From contig NC_053044.1 of the NCBI RefSeq assembly GCF_003473485.1, positions 37,886,091 to 37,950,090 on the forward strand: DNA of 64,000 nt. The letters are read 5' to 3'. Of the stretch, positions 12,006 through 23,091 are shown piece after piece (positions within the stretch are counted from its first letter, which is position 1; each line of letters starts with the position of its first letter). The translations under genes were made by a program, and so were the position numbers. The stretch comes from Medicago truncatula. Lineage: Eukaryota; Streptophyta; Magnoliopsida; Fabales; Fabaceae. The notes under the pieces were generated by a model. It worked only from the letters and a program-made list of their open reading frames with translations, was not told the DNA's origin and did no database searches.

Positions 12006-12900
12006 ACCAGAAAACTCTACATTTTTTAAAAATGGAGACAAAATTTAGTTTATAAACAACACTTATACTTTTCAATCCAATGAGTTGTCTTTTCTAAAGG
12101 ATAAAATTGTGAGGGTTCGCACTAGATTCAAATTTGATAATATCTCAAAAATGCAATGTTTTGGACTCATACTGGAAACAATATATATCATGCATATTTG
12201 AACGCAGTCATAAATAGAAGTTGAATATGTTTTTCTTCTTTTGAGAGAACCTTTTACATGTTAATGATATATAAAATGGAAAATAATTGTGCTCTTAAGA
12301 CAAATTAATGATTCAAAAGTGGAAATAATTTGTTGTAATCAATGCATTTAAATTTAATTGTTTACTTTTAATTAATTAAGTGGACAAATTTAAGAGAATG
12401 TTTCTACTTTTGAGTTGTTTAACATGTGCCCTTTGGACACAAGTTAACATGACCCATAACCCCAGCCACAAAAAAAAAAAAAAAAGTTTCTTTTGAAAGT
12501 TTCTATGTTGTTGTTGTAAAGTTTCTTCAGGAAATTTCAATGTGTTTAATACACAATTTATAAGAAATTTTTTATCCTTAATTTCAAAACAAGTGCCCTG
12601 ATAGCATTTCCTTGTAAAATTATGGTTAATTATCTTTGGTTGATAATTAATAAATTAAAATATTTTTATTATATTTGTTAACGAATTACATAATTAACTG
12701 CATATTTTAATTTTTGTAAACCGTAAATTTTTTTTATCAAAGTTTCATATCAAAATTTTCCGTTAAAATAACATAATTTTTTCACCAATTATGATTTAAA
12801 AGCACACGCAATTATTGATCAAAAAGAAGAAAAAAAGTAGCTCACGTAAACCATGGTTAAAGCAAGGACCATCCTTAACCACACCACATAGTTAACACCA
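12006..12900. other. AT-rich intergenic DNA
   Basis: No coding sequence, RNA gene or element with ends was seen. Confidence 0.5.
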
Positions 12901-12907
12901 CAACCAA

Positions 12908-12944
12908 ATCAACCAATCACAAAGCAACCTACCAAGACACGTGT
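12908..12944 (+). promoter_or_regulatory. CCAAT motif and G-box upstream of the AFC2-like kinase
   Basis: A CCAAT sequence (about 12912-12916) and a palindromic ACACGTGT (12937-12944, core CACGTG) lie 150-190 bases before the start codon. The G-box core is a common bZIP/bHLH site. Function is inferred only. Confidence 0.4.
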
Positions 12945-13097
12945 ACGGTCAAATCTTCTCGAAACCGCCTCAATCGTTCTTAGAAAATTAGGGTTCACTG
13001 TAACCAACGAAACCTTATCATCGTTATTTCCCCTGAAACTCACCGTTTCGTTCATCGTTCTTACAACAAATTCCTCTGATTTTTCTTCCGTACAATC

Positions 13098-16000
13098 ATG
13101 GAGATGGAACGCATGGCTGAATTCTCTCGCAATTACATGGATCGCCCACCGAGAAAGAGAGCGCGATTGGGTTGGGACATCCCTGAAACCCCTAAGGTAA
13201 CCTAATTTTTCATCCTGAAAATTCAGATCTCGTGTTTTTTAAGGTTGTTTTATGTCTATTGTTGTAGATCTGGTGAATTTTTTGTATATTAAGTTTGTTT
13301 GGTTCATGTAACGTTAATCCAGCTAGTACTAACAATTCTGTATATTGTTTGATTGAAATTTTCGTTTTTTTTTGTTAACGTTTTTTCTTTTATAATTTAT
13401 GATTTGACCTAATTATTTTTAATTATATAATTTTTTTTAAAAATAATGATGTCATTTTGAACGAAAAGTTTTGATAATTTATGTCTGTTCTGATGAAATT
13501 GTATGTTTATACGTGTATTTTTTGCATTACTTGCTGACTCTGTAGTATTGCACTTTTGATCGAAGGTGTGTCTGGTGTCCAATACATGTGGGTGTCCAGA
13601 ATGACATTACATGTGATTACATTGAATTATGTCATTTTCTCGAAGTATTATCGGTGTTGACGTGTCTTGTGTTGTATCTGTGTCGGTGCTTCATAGCTCA
13701 TGGAAGTTTAATTAATGATTTTTTATTTGTAGGTTTAAATATGTGGTTTTGTTTTTAGTCCTTTTAAGAGTTTTTGTTTAGATTTAGTTGCTGCAAATTC
13801 AAAAGTTGTTGCATTTAGTCTCTGACGTCATACATGGCATCGTTAATATTGGGCTGGCATGATTATATTGGGTTACATATGACGTCAGAGACTAAAACTA
13901 ACAACTTGTGACTTTGCAGATCCGAAACTAAACAAAAAAACTTGCATGATTAAAACCAATACTCTAATTGCAGAGACTAAAATTATATTTTAACCTTATT
14001 TTTATTTTCATTACCTTGTCATGATGATTTTAAATGGGGACAAGTACTTAAGTTTAAAAATCATGATGGTGGGATGTGACATTGTTTCTGTTAACTTGTG
14101 TTTTAAGTGGTACATGTATGGATGGCTGTGTGTAGGCTCAGGTAGGATTGTTTTGTGGACAAGAGGTTGAGAATATTTCAAGCTATGCTCCTTCAGAACA
14201 TAATATCACTAGTTCTCTGTTTAAGGGAGTTGCTCGAAATGGTTCTCCCCCATGGCGAGATGACGACAAAGATGGCCATTACATGTTTGAGCTTGGAGAT
14301 AATTTAACTTCTCGCTGTAATTACACTTTACCATCATTAATTAAAAAGTTTACATTCATACTCAACATGTTTAAAATTAAAATAAAGCTGTCATTTAACT
14401 GAAAGTTTCAGCTCATAGATTCCTTAAACTTTCAAACACGGACTTAAGTACTTGTTACACCCTAGGTAATCCTGTTTCAGGTTTAGGAAGCATTTAATAT
14501 ATTAATAATATGTACATGTTTCAAGATGTAGAATCATTTTGAACTTTGGATGTTCTAAAATGGATTTTGGAGTTTTTGTTGGCTTGGCTTATATTGTTTA
14601 TACCCGATTTTATATGATTACAGATAGAGTCCACGGAAAAATGGGTGAAGGAACATTTGGACAGGTTTTGGAGTGCTGGGACAGAGAAAGGAAGGAGATG
14701 GTTGCCATTAAAGTTGTTCGTGCGATAAAGAAGTATCGAGAGGCAGCCATGATTGAAATTGAAATGCTGCAGCAACTTGGGAAACATGATAAAGGTGGCA
14801 ATCGGTAAGTATGTTGAGCTTTAATTGCTATTTATATTCTAAGACAATGCAACATCTTTTATTCCATTGCGTCGGTTAAATGGGTTTATTCCTTGCAGTT
14901 GTGTGCAAATACGGAACTGGTTTGACTATCGTAATCATATCTGTATTGTAAGTATTTGATTGATTTGTGTGGATTGATTTCCCCAATATACCTAATTTGG
15001 GGGTTAAGACGTGGGTGAATTCAAATGATTGCAACAGGTGTTTGAGAAACTTGGACCAAGCTTATACGATTTTCTTCGGAAAAACAATTATCGTTCATTT
15101 CCCATTGATCTTGTTCGCGAGATTGGAAGACAACTATTGGAATGTGTTGCATGTGTGTAGTTTATTCTTGAACAACTTTTTTGGAACAATTATTGTAGCA
15201 CTTCATCATATGTGTAACATATCTATCTGTTGTTTATTGTCAATGAAAGGTGGTTTTCTAATGGTGTTTTATTTTTCTAAAAATTGCAGTCATGCATGAC
15301 TTACACATGATCCATACTGATCTGAAGCCTGAAAACATTCTTCTGGTTTCATCAGAGTATCTTAAAATCCCCGACTACAAGGTACTTTTGTTGTGTATGA
15401 ACCTGTTTTATTTTCTCATAGGTTTAGTTATTTTAGACATAATCATACTAGGTGAGGCGTGTTCAATGCTGATGTTTAGAGAAAACTTTTATTTTTGTTT
15501 GATGCATAAGACTTATCGTTTAAATGTTTCTTAGCTATAGCATCTATGATGGGATGCTAGCTTAAATAAAGTTTCCAAGTGAATTCTTGGTATAATATCT
15601 GACATTCATTGTTGGTAATCAACAGAGTTCATCCAGAGCACCGTGCTCCTTTTACAAAAGAGTGCCCAAGTCAAGTGCCATAAAAGTTATTGATTTTGGA
15701 AGCACTACTTATGAACGAGAAAACCAGAATTACATTGTATCAACACGTCATTATAGGGCACCTGAAGTTATCCTTGGTATGTATGCAAAATGCTGTTTCT
15801 TGTAGTTAATGTTACTCATGATTAATGCTGTATCTTTTTAAATCATGGCGCTATTGATACGCCAGCTAAATAGTTGATTTTTGTAATGGTTTTTTAGGAC
15901 TTGGGTGGAGCTATCCATGCGATGTTTGGAGTGTGGGTTGTATATTAGTCGAATTATGCACTGTAAGTTTGGCTCTGTATACTTCTGAAAATGTCAGTCA

Positions 16001-16626
16001 GTTTTTTGTTTTGTTAGTATTGTGTTTAAATTGGCTTGTATGCTTCTACTTCAGGGTGAAGCTCTGTTTCAGACTCACGAAAATTTAGAGCATCTTGCCA
16101 TGATGGAGAGGGTGCTTGGTCTTTTACCACAGCAGTTGTTGAAGAGAGTTGAGTAAGTAATTTACCGTGGCAAATTTCTATGATTGTCACTGGTTACTTC
16201 ACACGGAGAAGTATCTCCCCCTTCTTTGAAATAACCAGTGTTTCTTTTTCATGTTATGATTAGCCGACATGCTGAGAAGTATGTCCGAAGGGGGAGATTG
16301 GACTGGCCAGAGGGTGCAAATTCCAGGGAGAGTATTAAAGCTGTAATGAAGCTTCCTCGACTGCAGGTTTGTTTTCAAGTTTGGTCATGCAAATGTTAAT
16401 ATTCAGTTCTTCAAAACAGTGATGGTAAATAGTTCATGCTGAGCTTCTCTAACTCCTAATTTTTCTATTATAATTGCAGAACCTTATAATGCAGCATGTT
16501 GATCATTCTGCTGGAGATCTTATACATCTTTTACAGGGGCTACTTAGATATGACCCATTTGAAAGAGTTACAGCTAGAGATGCTCTGAGACATCCATTCT
16601 TTATGAGAGATCACCTTAGGAGATGA
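13098..16626 (+). CDS. AFC2: LAMMER/CLK-type dual-specificity kinase, AFC2-like
   Basis: Exons: 13098-13196, 14136-14316, 14624-14804, 14899-14947, 15038-15152, 15290-15381, 15626-15776, 15898-15962, 16055-16152, 16264-16366 and 16480-16626. They join to 426 residues, essentially the length of Arabidopsis AFC2, which it resembles throughout. A basic N-terminus (RPPRKRARLGW) may direct it to the nucleus. The glycine loop MGEGTFGQV is near residues 100-108, the ATP-binding Lys near 123 (VAIKVV), the catalytic loop HTDLKPEN near 217-224 (HTD in place of HRD is normal for this family), DFG at 261-263, and the family signature EHLAMMERVLG at 323-333. LAMMER kinases phosphorylate SR splicing factors in the nucleus. 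Intron 1 is long and carries a MITE-like insertion. Confidence 0.95.
13729..13998. mobile_element. MITE-like foldback element in intron 1 of the AFC2-like gene
   Basis: The ends are imperfect inverted repeats (left TAGGTTTAAATATG, right complement TAAGGTTAAAATATAAT). Candidate 9-bp duplications TTTTTATTT lie at 13720-13728 and 13999-14007, but this is T-rich DNA, so the match is weak evidence. Inside, TCTCTGACGTCAT and ATGACGTCAGAGA form a second inverted repeat around 13820-13892. The TTTTTAGTCC/GGACTAAAA-type ends resemble a legume repeat with GGTCCCTATAAA termini also seen near 39730 and 46040. A Mutator-like MITE is the best guess. Confidence 0.5.
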
Positions 16627-17557
16627 TTAGCCATTTTTAGAGGCCTATTGTCTAAGTTGAATCTGTCAAAAGTGCAAATGCGTGTAAGGAGAAGGAAAGC
16701 TTGTAAATAAATATTTATATTATCAGCTTGTCTGATAAGTGAAGATGATTATACAACAGCACCTTCCCCTCCAAACCTCTATGACCCAATCCTTATTTAT
16801 TTTAAAATTTAATGAACATGTATTTTTACAAACGACAGCCGAGTGGAATGTATAGAACAAATGTGGAATGTTTTGAATACATTATCCATAGATACTCAGC
16901 TGCATGTATTACCCATGGAAGTTTGAAACCGTATGTATTTCATGTAACTTCCACAATTTTAGTTGCTTTTTAATGGTGTTACCAGAACTAAAAATAGGCC
17001 ATTAACAGTTAAAATTAAGAACAACAAAGGGATTATTCTTGGAGCAAATCAATTAGATGACAATCTCCTTTAAATTTACTAAATTGATTATATACAAAGG
17101 GCAATACCATACCTAGTATAAGTATAAATTATCATACATACACGTGACTTTTAAAGAAAGTCGTTAGTTTGAAAGAGTTGGTGTTTTGCAATATTGCTCC
17201 ATTGACTAATGAGTTCCTACTAATGAATTTTCAACAATGTCGATATATACACGGACATGATCAAAAGACACCACGTATCTACTCACTCTTATAATGAGGT
17301 TTCATCTCCAAGTTCAAATCCAATCATATAAGATGAATAAACAAATGTTAAATATGAATATCTCTGAATAGAGAAATCAAATGTCGAGACCAGTCATTTC
17401 TCTGATAGCTGCCCTTAACGACCCATGTCTCTAAAGATTTATGTGGTTTATAGACCACATACATCATTAAATGAATGAATCTAAAAAATAAATTTTGCTT
17501 ATATTTTGAAACGGAGGGAGTAACAATTATACCCTTCAACAAATTTTCCGATATCAA
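16627..17557. other. 3' flank of the kinase gene
   Basis: The first ~350 bases are probably 3'UTR. A Stowaway-like end motif CGGAGGGAGTA occurs near 17512-17522 without a partner end. No gene was seen. Confidence 0.4.
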
Positions 17558-17745
17558 TATTTATTTTTGGTGTCATTCAAAAAGATAATAATTTATATTA
17601 TTATTGTTATACTATTTGTGTCACTGAAATAAATAAACATGATTTATTTGATTTGTTATACTTTGAAAGTTACAAACATCTATATTTATAATTTTAATTA
17701 AAATCAAAATTTTATTATAATAAAAAAAGAAAAACCGTTCATAAT
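17558..17745. repeat. dispersed AT-rich repeat, copy 1
   Basis: The order TTTTGGTGTCATT, ATAATTTATATTAT, TTTGTGTCACTGAAA, then AATTTTAATTAAAATCAAAATTTTAT matches the stretch at about 38196-38410. It is a non-coding repeat of unknown class. Confidence 0.45.
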
Positions 17746-17889
17746 TTACAAATATTACCGCAATAAAAAGAGCATAAAGACTAGTGTCCGTCCTTACACT
17801 AGTATGATATAAGGTTACGACCAAATTTGAAAAAATATGTAATCAAGAAACACACATTTTCTATGAAAAATCAAACGACTCAAGAAAGC

Positions 17890-19853
17890 ATGGCGTTTCT
17901 GCAGCCACCAGTTCTAAAGCAAATGTTGTATGAGAAAATTTCAACACAATACTTAACCATTATCTTCTGCTTCACTAGCCTTGTGTTTGTGCTTAAATTG
18001 ATAAGAAGAAATAAACAAAATTTGCCTCCTTCACCACCAAAGCTACCAATAATTGGCAATCTTCACCAACTTGGCACACTACCACACCAATCCTTCCATG
18101 CACTCCAGCCATTGTTGTTTCATCAGTACAAGTGGCCAAAGAAATATTCAAAAACCATGATGTTGTTTTCTCCAACAAACCGCCGAACACGGCTGCAAAT
18201 ATCATTCTCTATGGATGCACAGACGTCGCTTTAGCACCCTATGGAGAAGAGTGGAGACAGAGAAGGAAGATTTGTGTTGTTGAACTTCTGAGCATGAAAA
18301 GGATGCAATCTTTTCAGTCCATAAGAGAAGAAGTAGCAGAAATTGTTAATACTTTAAAGGAAGCATGTGCAAGTAAAGAGTCTTCTATAGTGAATCTGAG
18401 CGAGATGCTGATTGCAGCCTCAAATAACATAGTTTCAAGGTGTGTTCTTGGACAAAAGTATGATACACCAGTTGGTAGTGGTAGCTTTGGAGAGTTAGGA
18501 AGGAAGATGATGAAACAATTAGCAGCTTTCAGTGTTGGAGATTTCTTTCCTTCATTGGGTTGGATTGACATTCTTACAGGCCAAATATCTGAATTTAAGG
18601 CCACTTTCTGTGCATTAGATTCTTTCTTTGATCAGGTGATTGCAGATCACAAGAGAATGAAGAAGAGTGAAGATGGCCAATCAGACAAGAAGGACTTTGT
18701 GGAGATACTACTTCAAGTTCAAGATGGTGCAAAGTATGATTTTCCACTCACAAATGATAACATCAAAGCAATCCTAATGGTATGCTTCTTCCTCTATTTT
18801 TTTCCTTCCTATTTCTTAGCAGATATCACATCACTCTTAAGAATCTAGGTTGAGCATAATTCGGACCTAATTCCACTTCACAAAATCGGTTTGTAAGTTG
18901 AGAGTAAATTTCCTAACTTTTACTTATTACCACTATTTAGGCATATCACTATCAAATTTCGCCTGTTGGATTCAATTTATTTGAGCTTGTGTACTAGCAT
19001 AAAAACTTGTGTGACTGAGTGAGCTTATGAAAACAATCTATGTCATGCGCATAAGTTGTTTTCAGCTTATTTTCATAAACTCTCCATGATAGTTTATGAA
19101 AATAGTTCGTACGGAAACAATTTAACTTAATTTTACCACTTGTCATAAAAATAGTTTACGCATAAATGTGATAAGCGTTTATGCGATAAACACTGAAATG
19201 AGTGTTTATTCAAACTAGACATAGTCGCGCACGCCCAACTTAAAACAAGAGCATAAAGAATTTCCATTTTCACAATTTCAGGACATGTTTGCTGGAGGAG
19301 GTGATACTTCTTCAACACTTCTCGAGTGGACATTTGCTGAGCTCATGAGGCATAAAAACATCATGAAGAAATCCAAGAAGAAATAAGAAAAGTTGTGGGG
19401 TATAAATCAAAAGTGGATGAAAATGATCTGAATCAAATGAACTACATGAAGTGTGTAGTCAAAGAATCTATGAGATTACATCCACCTGCACCTCTTTTGA
19501 TACCTAGAGAAACTTTATCCGATGTGAGAGTAAAAGGGTTTGATATTCCATCCAAAACAAGAGTGTCTGTGAATGCATGGACAATTCAGAGGGATCCTGA
19601 ATTTTGGAACAAGCCAGACGAGTTCATTCCTGAAAGATTTGAAGAACAGCCAGAAATTGATTTGCAATACATTCCATTTGGTGCTGGGAGAAGAGGATGT
19701 CCTGGAATTTCATTTGGACTTGGTTCTACTGAGCTTTTGCTTGCTAATCTTCTCTATATGCAAGATATAGACATGAGTGAGATTCATGGGCTCACTGTTA
19801 GCAAGAAAGTACCACTTCATCTTGAACCTACACTACACTCATTCCATGAATGA
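17890..19853 (+). pseudogene. decayed CYP71-clan cytochrome P450
   Basis: Two exons can be traced, 17890-18779 and 19282-19853, in the same architecture as the intact P450 that follows. N-terminal anchor, PPSPP hinge, GGGDTSS I-helix, ESMR, PERF and the haem loop FGAGRRGCPG are all present. Compared with that neighbour, about 45 bases are missing near 18103 (loss of the KYGPL..LHLGQ segment, with a frame change), one base is missing near 19373 (frame change before EEIRKVVG), and roughly 14 codons are absent near 19757 (after ANLLY). With two frame changes it should not yield a full P450. The start is the ATG at MAFLQPP; an in-frame ATG lies further upstream at 17827. Confidence 0.85.
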
Positions 19854-20602
19854 TGTTTCACCTTTATTTTCCTATATTCTTTTAAGAACACTATTGTCTT
19901 TTTTCTTTTTTCCTTTTTGGTAGATTGCATAGCTTATATCTGGTATGGTAATTTAGTAAAATAGAAGAGTAAAGTGCAGAAATTATACTTCCTGCTAGCT
20001 AGTTTGATAGTGTACTCTATGGAGGTCAATCTCTCCCGTTGTATACGTGCAAAGAAAATCAAATTAAATAATTAAATACTCGATTAGGAATTTTATTTCA
20101 AGTCTTGGTCATATTAGTCTTCCCTATTTGAATCGTGCTATGATCTCTTGGTTTTGCCATTGGATTTGTGTTTTGTCCTTGTAGAAAGATATACTCGATA
20201 GATACTTTGTTAGAGAGATATTAAAATATTTTATCAAGAAATATTCTTTGTTGAAACTATATTGTCTGACAAAAACAGTGTTTATACATTTAGAAAAACT
20301 GTAAAAATGAAACATGTTACCGCGTGTATATGCAGATATTTGAGAAATCTGCCGAAACACCGATTTAAAACTGCACTTCTACATCTTATTCTCCTTTTTC
20401 TTGTAGAGTGTATCACATTATTCTGATTTAAAAAGGGCACATACTCCATTGCCAATTCTAATCCTTTTCAAATATGCCGCTCTATTTGGTATTATATGGG
20501 TCTGAATCTCATCAGAAGAATTGCGCCACCAACTGCCACCTAAATGCAACACGTATATCCCTTTTTTCTGTAGATTCTTATGGTACGAGGTTAATTTCTC
20601 AG
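19854..20602. other. intergenic DNA between the tandem P450 copies
   Basis: Presumed 3' flank of the decayed copy and promoter of the intact one. No other feature was seen. Confidence 0.5.
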
Positions 20603-20610
20603 TATTTATA
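20603..20610 (+). promoter_or_regulatory. TATA box of the downstream P450
   Basis: TATTTATA lies 75 bases before the ATG at 20685. Transcription from it would begin around 20630-20640, after the in-frame ATG at 20616, which supports 20685 as the true start. Confidence 0.45.
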
Positions 20611-20684
20611 CACACATGCATAACGAACCAACATCATATACATCAAAGAAAATACATAAACATAAGTATTTTGTATCAATCAAC

Positions 20685-22357
20685 ATGTTGGAAGGAAGAA
20701 TGTTTCAAAATCTACCATATTCATTTCTAAAAAAAGTACCACACGATCTAAATGCCACCCTTTTCACGTTTCTTTCGTTCTTCATCAGCATGTTGCTGGT
20801 GTTCAAGTTCAAAGTTAGAAGAAACAAATTAAATCTACCTCCATCCCCACCTAGATTGCCAATAATTGGCAACTACCTTCAACTAGGAACACTCCCTCAT
20901 CGATCTTTTCAATCCCTCTCACAAAAGTATGGTCCTCTAATCATGTTGCACCTTGGTCAGCTTCCTGTGTTGGTGGTTTCCTCAGTACATATGGCTAAGG
21001 AAGTTATGCAAACACATGACACTGTTTTTGCGAGCCGACCATGCATGACATCAACAAAAAACTTACTCTATGGATGTAAGGACATTGCGTTTGCATCTTA
21101 TGGTGATACATGGAGACAGAAGAGGAAACTGTGTGTGATTGAATTGTTGAGTCAGAAAAGGGTGCAATCAATACAGTTTATTAGAGAAGAGGAAGCTGCA
21201 TCATTGGTTGATAAGATACGTAAAGCTATGAGTTTGAGTAATGGTTGTTACGGTGTGAACCTTGGCGAGATGTTGCTAGAAACTGCAAACAACATAATCT
21301 GTAGGTGTATATTTGGAAGGAAGTATGATGGTGATGGTTGCAGATTTGGAGAACTTGGCAGGAGGATAATGGCTCAAGTTTTAGATCTTAGTATAGGAGA
21401 TTTGTTTCCTTTGTTGGGTTGGGTTGATGTTCTCACTGGCCAAATTAAAAATTTTAAGGCCACTTTTGAAGAAATGAATGATTTCTTTGATAGTGTAATT
21501 GTCGAGCATAAGATGGCTACGAGGGACCCCAACAAGAAAGATTTCCTCGACATTCTCCTTCAACTTCAGGATGATGGTCGTTCAGAGTTAGACCTCACAC
21601 AGAATGACTTAAAAGCACTGTTAATGGTTTTTCTTCTATCCCTTTCTCATCATAGAAAAATAAATCCAGTGACAATTTATATCCAAATATTTGCAACCGC
21701 GATTATGACTATTTTATGTTTCCATAATTTCAGGACATGTTTTTAGCAGGAAGTGACACAACTTCAACTACAGTAGAATGGGCTATGGCAGAGCTTGTAA
21801 AAAATCCAGCCATAATGAAGAAAGCACAGGAGGAGGTAAGGAGAATTGTAGGGAATAAATCAAAAATAGAGGATAGTGATGTCAATCAAATGGAGTACAT
21901 GATATGTGTAATTAAAGAAACTTTGAGGATGCATCCAGCTGCTCCTCTTTTGGCTCCTAGAAAAACAACATCTAGTGTTAAACTCGGTGGGTATGATATT
22001 CCTGATAAAACAATGGTATATGTCAACACATGGGCAATCCATAGGGACCCTGAATTTTGGGAAATGCCAGAAGAGTTTCTACCTGAGAGATTTGAAAACA
22101 ACAAAGTTGATTTCAATGGTCAAAACTTTCAATTTATCCCGTTCGGTTCTGGGAGAAGAAAATGCCCTGGTATGGCGTTTGGGCTTGCTTCCACCGAGTA
22201 TATGCTTGCTAATCTTTTGTATTGGTTTGATTGGAAGCTAGCTCCAAATGGCGAATCTCTTCAAGACATAGACATGACTGAGAAATTTGGGATCACAGTC
22301 AACAAGAAAGTTCCTCTGTGTCTCCAACCAATAGCATACAATAATTTCGAAGAATAA
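20685..22357 (+). CDS. cytochrome P450, CYP71 clan, intact
   Basis: Exons 20685-21626 and 21734-22357 give 521 residues. The layout is an N-terminal anchor (LFTFLSFFISMLLVF), the PPSPPRLP hinge, WRQKRK in the C-helix region, the I-helix LAGSDTT near residue 318, the K-helix KETLR, PERF, and the haem loop FGSGRRKCPG with the Cys ligand. The single phase-0 intron before DMF is standard for A-type plant P450s. It and the decayed copy just upstream are clearly tandem duplicates (shared TGQI.FKATF, WRQ.RK.CV.ELLS). Likely an ER mono-oxygenase of specialised metabolism; the substrate is unknown. An in-frame ATG at 20616 would add 23 residues but lies before the expected transcription start. Confidence 0.94.
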
Positions 22358-23091
22358 TTACACATTTCTTTTTGTACTTGTTTCTTTATAATAAAAAATA
22401 GGAGAGAAAATAAAGGCGCTCATCTTTGCTTATTTTGATTTTTGCTTTATGCAAACTTGTAGTGAACAAGTTTTATGCAAATAAATTTCAAAAAAGTGGT
22501 TGGTGACTTACACAGTCAAGCAAGCAAGTTGGGCTGTCTCAAGCTTCTTCTCTCTTCTCTGCTTTCTTTCTCCATTAAATCGGATTTTATGCAATTCTGT
22601 CTTTCTTGGAACCTGTTGTAAAACACAACTTGCATGGCAAATTTGACTTGGGAGCAACAAGTCTTTAAGGAATAATGGGAAGTAAATTTGTCTTACAAAA
22701 ACAAAAATATGATGTGGTTTTTTCAAATTTTAATTAGACTGGGAAGGGGAGGCTTGATTACAACCCATGACAATGACAACTATGTAGCCTATAACTTTCT
22801 ATACTTATTCTGTCAAAAAAAAAAACTTATCATCAACCTATATCTTGCTATCAAAATTGGAAGGAGAAACCATCTTCAGGCTTGCCTTCATGTATATCAA
22901 CAGACTGATAAAGTTGTTCTCATATGTGCCATTCGCCAATGATAATCCAAGAGTCATGGCATTTCAGATAAGTTTCCATGTTTGTAAGTGTTCTTCAGGC
23001 CCATGTTTGTAAGTGTTCTTCGGGCACATGCGTAGGACTCCTTGGGCAGCAAAGCTTACTAACTCAAGAACTCAATATCTGACCTCCTAAA
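22358..23091. other. region between convergent P450 and TAPT1-like genes
   Basis: Contains the 3'UTRs. An AATAAA-like sequence occurs soon after the P450 stop (near 22390). Nothing else is called. Confidence 0.45.
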
